Assembly (NCBI GenBank): GCA_902806015.1
Contig: CADCUZ010000118.1
Coordinates: 1 to 27,297, forward strand
DNA length: 27,297 bases
Direction: 5' to 3'
Origin: an uncultured Rubrobacteraceae bacterium
Lineage (GTDB): Bacteria > Actinomycetota > Rubrobacteria > Rubrobacterales > Rubrobacteraceae
The position numbers and the translations under genes were made by a program. This document shows positions 16,125 to 22,271 of this stretch, one piece after another. The notes below the pieces were generated by a model. That model was given only the letters and a program-made list of their open reading frames with translations, made no database searches and was not told where the DNA came from. Numbering within the stretch: the first letter of the stretch is position 1; each line of letters begins with the position of its first letter.

Positions 16125-17063
16125 ATGCGAGGGACGGTAAGCATCGGGAGGAAGAACGGAACGGCTGGCGGCGGGGGTGAGCCCGCGCTCCTGGTCGTGG
16201 GCCACGGCAGCCGCGACCCCCGCGGCGCCGAGGAGTTCCACGAGCTTGTGGCCCTGGTCAGGGAGCGTAACCCGGCGCTGGTCGTCGAGGGCGGCTTTAT
16301 CGAGCTGTCCCGGCCCCCCATCTCCGAGTGCGTGGGCCGCATAGCCGACGGCGGGACCCGAAGCGTGGCTGCGGTCCCCCTCATGCTCCTCGCCGCCGGC
16401 CACGCCAAGGACGACATCCCGGCGACGCTCGTGCGCGAGAAGATGGACCATCCCGAGATGAGCTTCCAGTACGGCCGCGCCCTCGGCGTGCGCCCGGAGC
16501 TGTTGGAGCTTATGGAAAACAGAATCTCCGCCGTGGTTCCCGAACACGAAAAGTCCGACACCGCCGTGCTCCTCGTCGGCCGCGGCTCCTCGGACCCGGA
16601 CGCGAACTCCGACCTCACGAAAGTAGCCCGCCTCTTCTACGAGGGCCGCCCCTACCCCCTGGTAGAGAGCGCCTTCGTGAGCATGACCCCGCCCACCGTC
16701 CGGGAGGGCCTCGACCGCTGCCGCAGGCTCGGCGCTACGCGCGTGGTCGTCTTCTCGTACTTCCTCTTCACGGGCGTCCTGGAGGAGCGTATCCGAGAGC
16801 AAACCGACGCCTTCGCGTCCGAGAACGCGGACCTCGAGGTGCGCTACGCTGGCTACTTCGGCCCCGACGCAACGGTCGCCGACCTCCTCATAGAGCGTTA
16901 CGCCGAGGCCCTCGGAGGAGACATCCGCATGAACTGCGACGTCTGCGTCCACCGCGTCGCCCTGCCAGGCTTCGAGGAGAAGGTCGGCGCCCCCGCCACG
17001 CCCCACTACCACCCCGACGAGCCGGGCCACCACCACGACTTGCCGCACGGCCCCCACCACTAG
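16125..17063 (+). CDS. cbiX: Sirohydrochlorin cobaltochelatase, long CbiX type
   Basis: CbiX inserts Co2+ into sirohydrochlorin without ATP, the entry step of the cobalt-early route. The start is ATG 16125, with GAGGAGGG at good distance. The 312 residues contain two chelatase repeats. The N-terminal one keeps both expected metal-binding histidines, H27 (VVGHGSRDPRG) and H93 (AAGHAKDD). The second (LLVGRGSSDPDAN, about residue 149) has Arg in place of the first His and appears non-catalytic. At 269-274 lies MNCDVC, matching the MxCxxC cluster motif described for the Bacillus megaterium long CbiX. The last ~20 residues hold eight histidines (HYH, HHH, HGPHH), probably a cobalt store or delivery tail. 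It shares the operon with CobN, which is redundant in principle. Confidence 0.95.
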   Translation: MRGTVSIGRKNGTAGGGGEPALLVVGHGSRDPRGAEEFHELVALVRERNPALVVEGGFIELSRPPISECVGRIADGGTRSVAAVPLMLLAAGHAKDDIPATLVREKMDHPEMSFQYGRALGVRPELLELMENRISAVVPEHEKSDTAVLLVGRGSSDPDANSDLTKVARLFYEGRPYPLVESAFVSMTPPTVREGLDRCRRLGATRVVVFSYFLFTGVLEERIREQTDAFASENADLEVRYAGYFGPDATVADLLIERYAEALGGDIRMNCDVCVHRVALPGFEEKVGAPATPHYHPDEPGHHHDLPHGPHH

Positions 17064-17072
17064 GCAGCCGGG

Positions 17073-18134
17073 TTGAGCCTCGAGGACAGGGTAGAGGAGC
17101 TTGCGGCGGAGGTTCTGCCGCCCGACGAGAGCGCCGTCGCAGGGGCCAGGGAGCGGCACCTCGCGCTCGCCAAGCCGCCGGGGAGCCTGGGACGCCTGGA
17201 GGAGCTCGGCGCGCGGCTGGCTGGCATGGCCGGGGAGAGCCCGCCGCCGGTGCCGGGAGGCCCCGCCGTCGTCGTCTGCGCCGGGGACCACGGCGTCCTT
17301 GATCGGGGCGTCTCGCCGTGGCCGCGGGAGGTTACGGCGGTGATGGTGGGGAACTTCTGCGCCGGCGGGGCGGCGGTGAACGCCATCGCGAAGACCGTGG
17401 GGGCGCGGGTGAGCGTGCTCGACGTCGGGGTCGCCGGGGAGCTTGAGCGGCATCCTTCCTTGCGCGGGGCGAAGGTCCGACCCGGCACGGACGACCTGAG
17501 CCACGGACCGGCGATGGTCCGGGAGGAGGCCGCGAGGGCGATGCTCGCGGGGGCCGGTGTTGCCGAGGAGCTCGTCGGGAGCGGGGGGGTGGACCTGCTC
17601 GTCGTCGGGGACATGGGCATCGCGAACACCACGCCAGCCTCGGCCCTGATCTCGACCTTCACCGGCCACCCCCCGGAGCAGACCACCGGACGCGGTACCG
17701 GAATAGACGACGAAACCCTGGACCTCAAGGTCAGGGTGGTGCGCGAGGCCCTGGACTTGCACCGGCCCGACCCGGGGGACCCGTTGGGCGCTCTCGCGGC
17801 GGTTGGGGGCCTCGAGCACGCTGCCATCGCGGGCGTGATCCTGATGGGTGCCGCGTGCGGGGTGCCGGTCGTCCTTGACGGCGTCGTCTCGAACTCCGCC
17901 GCCCTCGCCGCCCACGCCCTGGCCCCCGATTCGGTCGGGTACACGATCGCCGGCCACCTATCGGCTGAGCCCGGGGCGAAGGTCTCCCTCAACCACCTGG
18001 GCCTCGAACCCCTCCTCAACCTGGACATGCGCCTCGGCGAAGGCACCGGCGGCCTGCTCGCCGTCCCGCTCGTCCAGGCCGCCGCCCGCACCCTCGGGGA
18101 GATGGCAACACTCGAAGGGCCCGGTTTCGGTTGA
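17073..18134 (+). CDS. cobT: Nicotinate-nucleotide--dimethylbenzimidazole phosphoribosyltransferase
   Basis: CobT activates the lower ligand by exchanging nicotinate in NaMN for 5,6-dimethylbenzimidazole, giving alpha-ribazole phosphate. The start is TTG 17073, 9 bases after cbiX; the ribosome site is weak. The 353 residues match the family: LAKPPGSLGRLEELGARLAG at the N-terminus, VVCAGDHGV (about 67-75), PREVTAVMVGNFCAGGAAVN, VVGDMGIANTTPASA, a TGRGTGIDD substrate loop and MRLGEGTGG near the end. The last contains the catalytic Glu (E323, the counterpart of E317 in the Salmonella enzyme). This is not the chelatase subunit also called CobT. Its stop overlaps the birA TTG. Confidence 0.96.
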   Translation: MSLEDRVEELAAEVLPPDESAVAGARERHLALAKPPGSLGRLEELGARLAGMAGESPPPVPGGPAVVVCAGDHGVLDRGVSPWPREVTAVMVGNFCAGGAAVNAIAKTVGARVSVLDVGVAGELERHPSLRGAKVRPGTDDLSHGPAMVREEAARAMLAGAGVAEELVGSGGVDLLVVGDMGIANTTPASALISTFTGHPPEQTTGRGTGIDDETLDLKVRVVREALDLHRPDPGDPLGALAAVGGLEHAAIAGVILMGAACGVPVVLDGVVSNSAALAAHALAPDSVGYTIAGHLSAEPGAKVSLNHLGLEPLLNLDMRLGEGTGGLLAVPLVQAAARTLGEMATLEGPGFG

Positions 18135-18946
18135 ACGGGCTCACCGAGGGCTCCGTCCTCTCCCTCGAAAGCCCGCTCGCCCGCGTCGTCCAGGTGCACG
18201 AGGCGCTGGGTTCGACCCAGGAGCGCGCCCGCGAGCTCGCCCGGGGCGGGGCCCCCCACGGTACGCTCGTCTTGGCTGGCGTCCAGACCGGAGGGCGCGG
18301 CAGGCTGCGGCGGGCGTGGGGATCGCCGGAAGGCGGCCTCTGGATGTCCCTCGTGCTGCGTCCCGACCTCGAGGCCGCCGCGGCGCCCCGTATCACCCAG
18401 ACGGCGGCCGTCGCGGTGGCGAAGGCGTTACGAGAGGTCGGTGCAAACGTGGGCATTAAGTGGCCCAACGACCTGCTCGTCGAGCCCGGCGGGCGCAAGA
18501 TCTGCGGCATCCTCGCCGAGTCGGGCATTCGGGGGACGGGACCCGGCGAAGCCCCCCGCATGGACCACGCCGTCCTCGGCGTCGGCCTCAACGCCAACCT
18601 GGACCCCGAAGACCTGGGCGTCACGGACCGCGAGGTCGCCACCCTCCGCCACGAGCTCGGCCGCGACGTGGAACCCCTCGACCTCCTCCGGCACCTACTC
18701 CAGAACCTCGAAGAGGAGCTGGGTCGTATACACGACTTCGCCGCCATCCTCGACGACTGGCGCGCTCTGAGCCTGACGCTCGGGGAGCGCGTGCGCGCCA
18801 GGCGATCCGGCGAAGTTCTGGAAGGGTACGCCCTAGACATAGGCCCCCGGGGGGCGCTGCATCTGGAAACGTCCGACGGCTTGGTGGAGCTTTACGAGGG
18901 CGAAGTAGAGCGGCTGGACCGGGACGTTGGCGGTCGCGCCTTGTGA
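18131..18946 (+). CDS. birA: Biotin--[acetyl-CoA-carboxylase] ligase
   Basis: This 271-residue protein activates biotin with ATP and transfers it to the carrier lysine of biotin-dependent carboxylases. The start is TTG 18131, overlapping the cobT stop (TTGA). The biotinyl-AMP loop is GGRGRLRR at 54-61, and KWPNDLLV lies at about 110-117, followed by RKICGILAES and VLGVGLNAN. A small SH3-like C-terminal domain is seen (LGERVRARRSGEVLEGYALDI). No N-terminal DNA-binding helix-turn-helix is present, so it is the class I, non-repressor type. Biotin has no direct part in B12 synthesis. Its place at the operon end may reflect co-expression with B12- and biotin-dependent propionyl/methylmalonyl-CoA metabolism, which is inference. 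Confidence 0.95.
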   Translation: MNGLTEGSVLSLESPLARVVQVHEALGSTQERARELARGGAPHGTLVLAGVQTGGRGRLRRAWGSPEGGLWMSLVLRPDLEAAAAPRITQTAAVAVAKALREVGANVGIKWPNDLLVEPGGRKICGILAESGIRGTGPGEAPRMDHAVLGVGLNANLDPEDLGVTDREVATLRHELGRDVEPLDLLRHLLQNLEEELGRIHDFAAILDDWRALSLTLGERVRARRSGEVLEGYALDIGPRGALHLETSDGLVELYEGEVERLDRDVGGRAL

Positions 18947-18987
18947 TGCGCGGGTCCCGGCGCCTTGCCTGGTCGGGTGTCCTGGGC

Positions 18988-19869
18988 CTAGAGGTCCGCG
19001 ACGGCGGGTATGATCTCCCGCCCGAAGGTCTCCAGGGGCTCGATATCGTGCACGTTTGGCATGTTGAAGATCGCGTGCTGGATGCCGGCCCCGGCCAGGT
19101 CGCGGCACGTGCCGACCACGTCGTTCACGCCCATCGCGCCGGGCGCGAGGTGGACGGTGCTGAGGGAGGTGCGCTCGATCTCTCCGTAGTCGCGTCCGGC
19201 CTCCTCGCAGTGACGCTCGAGCACGCCGAGCTTGTGGCGGATCAGCTCGGGCCCGCCGTAGGCGAAGAGGTTGCAGGCGTCGGCGTAGCGGGCCACCAGC
19301 CTCAGCGTTTTCCGTTCCCCCATGCCACCGACCATGAGCGGCGGGCGCGGGCCGCTCACGGGTGGCGGGTTGTTCATCGGCTCCTCGAGCCGGTAGTGCT
19401 CCCCCTCGTAGGGCCCGGTCTCGTCCGACCACATCCGGTGGGCGATCTGCAGCGTCTCCTCGAGTCGCTCGAAGCGCTCGGCGGTCGGGGGGAACGGGAC
19501 GCCGAGGCCCCTGGACTCTCGCTCGTACCAGCCGGCGCCTATGCCGAGGTAGGCGCGCCCCCCGGAGAGGACGTCAAGCGTGGTCACGGTCTTCAGCAGG
19601 ATGCCCGGGTGGCGGTACTGCACCCCGGTCACCAGTGTCCCGAGCTTCGCCCGCTCGGTGACGCCCGCGACGAAGCTCAGGGCGGAGTAGCCCTCGAGCA
19701 TCGGCTCTTGCGCAGCCCCGACGACCTCGATCTGGAAGAAGTGGTCCATCACCCAGATGCTGGCGAAGCCGGCCTCATCGGCGGTCCTCGCGATCCGCGC
19801 CAGGCCCGGTCCGATGGAGCCGGGCGCCCCCTGCCAGGTGAAGCGCGGTACCTGCAACCCTAAGCGCAC
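18988..19869 (-). CDS. LLM-class flavin/F420-dependent oxidoreductase
   Basis: This is a luciferase-like TIM-barrel oxidoreductase, probably using F420 or FMN; the substrate is unknown. Family features are IWVMDHFFQIE at the N-terminal side, LGTLVTGVQYRHPGILLK, TLDVLSGGRAYLGIGAGWYE (the most diagnostic segment), MWSDETGPYEGEHY and PPLMVGGMGERKTLRLVARYADACN. The start is GTG 19869, giving VRLGLQVPRFTWQG. A GGAGG lies 8 bases upstream (19878-19882 on the minus strand), better placed than for the TTG at 19887. The 293 residues are a normal length. The gene converges on birA with 41 bases between stops; no clear terminator is visible there. Confidence 0.9.
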   Translation of the reverse strand: MRLGLQVPRFTWQGAPGSIGPGLARIARTADEAGFASIWVMDHFFQIEVVGAAQEPMLEGYSALSFVAGVTERAKLGTLVTGVQYRHPGILLKTVTTLDVLSGGRAYLGIGAGWYERESRGLGVPFPPTAERFERLEETLQIAHRMWSDETGPYEGEHYRLEEPMNNPPPVSGPRPPLMVGGMGERKTLRLVARYADACNLFAYGGPELIRHKLGVLERHCEEAGRDYGEIERTSLSTVHLAPGAMGVNDVVGTCRDLAGAGIQHAIFNMPNVHDIEPLETFGREIIPAVADL

Positions 19870-20233
19870 GCCGGTGCCCTCCGTCAATTCGGGGTCAGTC
19901 CCTCAGCAGCCCGCCCATGATAACCCACGGGGCGACGAGATCAGCATACCCATCGTTCGGACCACCCGTGGCGGGCCCCGCGTTCAAAGCCCGTTGCTAC
20001 GTCCCTAAGCGGCATAGACGCCTCCACGATGGCGGGGAGCGAAACTTCGCTCACGAACCACAAAAACGAATGCTAAGACAAGCGTGTCACGCTCGAATGC
20101 GAGATGGGTAGAGGCAATGGTTCCGAGCCGATCCTGACGGCTTCGTTTGCCGGTCCCTTGCTGGTCAACAGACTGGTCGACGAGTGGGGTCCACCGACGG
20201 CAAAACCCCGCTTTTCGAGAGACTTTCGAGGGG
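19870..20233. other. Intergenic stretch without a recognisable gene
   Basis: Between the oxidoreductase start and the 3' end of tRNA-Arg, about 360 bases show no credible gene. The composition is a little less GC-rich than the surroundings, notably near 20035-20100. Short frames on both strands (for example 20005-20265 minus and 19757-20008 plus) have no recognisable domain or good ribosome site. The promoter of the minus-strand oxidoreductase must lie here unless it is read through from the tRNA. Lying at the tRNA 3' end, it could be a remnant of an integrated element, but I see no integrase or duplicated attachment core. Confidence 0.6.
19878..19882 (-). promoter_or_regulatory. Shine-Dalgarno site that decides the LLM oxidoreductase start
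   Basis: Read on the minus strand this is GGAGG, followed by eight bases and GTG at 19869. It overlaps the alternative in-frame TTG start at 19887 region and would be translated if that start were used, which argues for the shorter protein. Confidence 0.6.
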
Positions 20234-20306
20234 TGCGCCTGGAAGGATTCGAACCTCCGACACATGGTTTAGGAAACCAATGCTCTATCCCCTGAGCTAC
20301 AGGCGC
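20234..20306 (-). tRNA. tRNA-Arg (anticodon CCU)
   Basis: Read on the minus strand, the cloverleaf is complete. The acceptor GCGCCUG pairs with CAGGCGC. The D stem is GCUC/GAGC with loop AGGGGAUA. The anticodon stem UUGGU/ACCAU encloses loop UUCCUAA, so anticodon CCU reads AGG. The variable loop is GUGUC and the T arm is GGAGG-UUCGAAU-CCUUC with one G-U pair. The outermost anticodon-stem pair (27-43) is U-U, unpaired. The discriminator base is A (20234); CCA is not encoded (CCC follows). AGG codons are common in the window, so this is a housekeeping tRNA. A weak -10-like GATAAA sits just upstream on the minus strand (about 20319-20324). Confidence 0.95.
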
Positions 20307-20680
20307 AAGGCTTCGGTAGTTTATCGTGGGGAGGGCGGGGCTGCCACCGCCGGCTGGGACTTTCGTGTGAAACGCGTTTTGTGCGGTCGTCCAGTTGCAT
20401 AGGGCGAGGGTACGTCGTATGATGCTGCCGTTCGCATCCGGGTGGGGTTGACCGGGCGGGTTGCATGCAATTCCATTCCGGCGGTTCTAAGGGCCGTGGG
20501 TGGCTGGTGACGCAACCCTGCCTTGCAGGCTGAAAGAGGAGAGGCCACGTAAAAGGAAGAACGGGGGAAGGCCCCGATCGTCCGGTTCGATTACCGTCCG
20601 GCGGTTTTCGGACAACGGTTTCGACGCAAGGACGCAGGACCCCGCGGGTTCGGGAGGCCGAGCAGATCACGCTCGGCCAC
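20307..20680. other. Intergenic/leader region with promoter and predicted RNA fold
   Basis: No gene is recognisable here. The left part should contain the tRNA promoter (minus strand). The right part, after the plus-strand promoter, holds a compact potential fold: GTGGCT (20500-20505) pairs with GGCCAC (20543-20548), enclosing the hairpin CCTGC-CTT-GCAGG (20517-20529). A purine-rich AAAGAGGAGAGG (20533-20544) lies in its 3' arm and looks like a ribosome site without a usable start codon after it. I could not match the fold to a known riboswitch class. Frames across 20549-20656 show no hydrophobic signal peptide. Confidence 0.4.
20395..20423 (+). promoter_or_regulatory. Sigma-70-type promoter, plus strand
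   Basis: A -35 TTGCAT (20395-20400) and a -10 TATGAT (20418-20423) are separated by exactly 17 bases. The -10 matches the consensus at five of six positions and the -35 at four of six. Transcription would begin near 20430 and run towards the binding-protein gene, leaving a leader of about 250 nt. It points away from the minus-strand tRNA. Confidence 0.6.
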
Positions 20681-21484
20681 ATGCCCTGGGACGAGAACGC
20701 GGCGGACTCAAACCTTGTCAGGGTGCTGCTGGAGGACGAGTTAGGCTACGAGAACGTGGGGTTGAAAGCTTCGGGCACCGTCCCGCAGGTCTTCGAGGGG
20801 GTGGCCGCGGAGAAGGCGGACGTCTTTATGGACGCCTGGATGCCCAACCACCTCCAGTACGTCGATAAAACCGGGGGCCGCGTGGAGGCCTACCGGGAGC
20901 CCTGGTACGTGGGGGAGACCGAGTTCGGGGCCGTCGTTCCCCTCCATGTGAAGGGCATCGAGACCATACGCGATCTCAAGTTCTCCGAGCCGGGCATGAT
21001 CACCGGCATAGCGACGAGCGCGGTGCTGATGGGGAAGACCAGCAAAAACGCAGTCCCGCAGTACGACCTGGAATTCAGCGTTGCGGGGGCGAGCACCCCC
21101 GCGATGCTCATCGAGCTCCAAAAATCCTCCACCATGGAGGAACCCTCCGTTTTCGTTGCGTGGTCCCCACGCTGGATGAACCAGGAGTACGGATTTCGGT
21201 ATCTGGAAGATCCCAAAAACGCGCTCGGCACCCCGGACGATCCCCAGACGCTGCACACCGTGGCGCGGGAAGGGTTCTCCGAGGACGACCCCGTAGCCCA
21301 CGCCCTCATCAACGCCATGAGGCTCGACGAGGAGCAGATGGGGTCGCTCGAAGTGGCGATAAACGACGCCACGGACGCGAAGATGGAGGCCGAGAGAGGC
21401 GCCCGCGACTGGCTCGACGATCCGGCAAATCGGGAGGCGGTGCGGCCCTGGATCCAGGCCGCCCGCCGGACCGAGGAAGGGTAG
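20681..21484 (+). CDS. Glycine-betaine-type ABC transporter binding protein, N-terminus missing (possible pseudogene)
   Basis: This is an OpuAC/ProX-family substrate-binding protein for quaternary-ammonium osmolytes: MPWDENAADSNLVRVLLE, VFEGVAAEKADVFMDAWMPN, EFGAVVPLHVKGI, VFVAWSPRWMNQEYGFRYL and a late DWLDDPANREAVRPW. The only canonical in-frame start is ATG 20681, giving 267 residues. Family-like sequence continues upstream of it: codons from about 20657 read EAEQITLGH, the usual first beta-strand. That frame stays open back to 20534 but holds no ATG, GTG or TTG and no hydrophobic signal or lipobox cysteine. The protein as annotated would therefore stay in the cytoplasm without its first strand. 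No permease or ATPase gene is adjacent. It may be a 5'-truncated relic, or start at a rare codon. The next gene begins 7 bases after its stop. Confidence 0.75.
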   Translation: MPWDENAADSNLVRVLLEDELGYENVGLKASGTVPQVFEGVAAEKADVFMDAWMPNHLQYVDKTGGRVEAYREPWYVGETEFGAVVPLHVKGIETIRDLKFSEPGMITGIATSAVLMGKTSKNAVPQYDLEFSVAGASTPAMLIELQKSSTMEEPSVFVAWSPRWMNQEYGFRYLEDPKNALGTPDDPQTLHTVAREGFSEDDPVAHALINAMRLDEEQMGSLEVAINDATDAKMEAERGARDWLDDPANREAVRPWIQAARRTEEG

Positions 21485-21491
21485 GAGAGGT

Positions 21492-22271
21492 ATGCAGAAC
21501 GGTGTGCAAGATACCAACGAGCGTCGGCCGGACGTGGTCGAGGAGGCCCGTCGTGTGGCCGGGATGGCGGAAGAGCAAAGCGTCGTGCTGCGCCTGCTCG
21601 GCGGGGTCGCCGTCAACGTCCGCGCCGAAGAAGGCCTCCTGCCGGCCTTCCGGCGCGAGTACGCGGACATGGACTTTATCGCCCCGAAGGGACGCACCGC
21701 GGAGGCGCAGCGTTTCTTCGAGGCTTTGGGCTACGCGCCCCAGACGCGCTTCAACGCGCTCTACGGCCGCGAGCGGCTGCTTTTTTTCGACGATGACCAC
21801 GACCGGCAGGTGGACGTCCTCGTTGGCACTTTCAGGATGAGCCACGAGATCCCCCTCGGCAATCGCCTGGACCTCGAGCCCCTGACGATCCCGCTCGCCG
21901 AGCTTCTCCTGACGAAGCTCCAGATCATAGAGCTCAACGAGAAGGACGTCCGCGATTCCCTCGCCCTCCTGTGCGACCACCCGGTCGCAGAGGAAGACGG
22001 CGACTCGGTAAACGCGGCGCACGTAGCAAAACTGTGCGCCTCGGACTGGGGCCTGTGGCGCACGTTCACCGCCAACCTGGAGGCCCTCGGCGGCCACCTC
22101 GACCGCTACGAGTTGGACGGCGCGAGCAGGGAACGCATCGAGGGGCGGGTCCGGGAACTGCAGGAGCGCATAGAGAGGGAACCCAAGCCGTTCGCGTGGA
22201 AGATGCGGGCGAAGATCGGGGACCGCAAGCGGTGGTACGACCTGCCGGAGGAGGTAGAGGGGGGACCATGA
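21492..22271 (+). CDS. Nucleotidyltransferase-fold protein (AbiEii/MNT-like), function unknown
   Basis: This 259-residue protein shows the polymerase-beta-type nucleotidyltransferase pattern. RLLGGVAVNVR (34-44) is the glycine-rich loop, DMD (D59, D61) the first two catalytic carboxylates, and QVDVL (D108) the third. The following PLGNRLDLEPLTIPLAELLLTKLQI and NEKDVRDSLALL resemble the helical parts of AbiEii-like and other stand-alone transferases. The C-terminus (about 190-255) is charged, ending RAKIGDRKRWYDLPEEVEGG. AGGAGAGG lies just before the ATG. The stop overlaps the ATG of the metallophosphoesterase (ATGA), so the two probably work together. No antitoxin-like partner (AbiEi) is present. 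Substrate and role are unknown. Confidence 0.7.
   Translation: MQNGVQDTNERRPDVVEEARRVAGMAEEQSVVLRLLGGVAVNVRAEEGLLPAFRREYADMDFIAPKGRTAEAQRFFEALGYAPQTRFNALYGRERLLFFDDDHDRQVDVLVGTFRMSHEIPLGNRLDLEPLTIPLAELLLTKLQIIELNEKDVRDSLALLCDHPVAEEDGDSVNAAHVAKLCASDWGLWRTFTANLEALGGHLDRYELDGASRERIEGRVRELQERIEREPKPFAWKMRAKIGDRKRWYDLPEEVEGGP

Noticed and set aside
16101..17957. 618-codon minus-strand open frame opposite cbiX and cobT
   Set aside because: Codon-bias shadow; low-complexity composition rich in Gly, Val, Arg and His with no motif.
20005..20265. 86-codon minus-strand frame beside and partly over the tRNA
   Set aside because: It runs into the tRNA gene, has no ribosome site or recognised motif.
20424..20680. 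Known riboswitch classes (c-di-AMP, glycine, SAM, c-di-GMP, TPP, cobalamin) for the leader
   Set aside because: Remembered conserved cores of these classes could not be matched; only generic helices are visible.
20500..20868. 122-codon plus-strand frame overlapping the binding-protein gene
   Set aside because: Out of frame with the recognisable protein; no hydrophobic leader and no domain. Considered as the lost N-terminus after a frameshift, but its sequence has no signal peptide.
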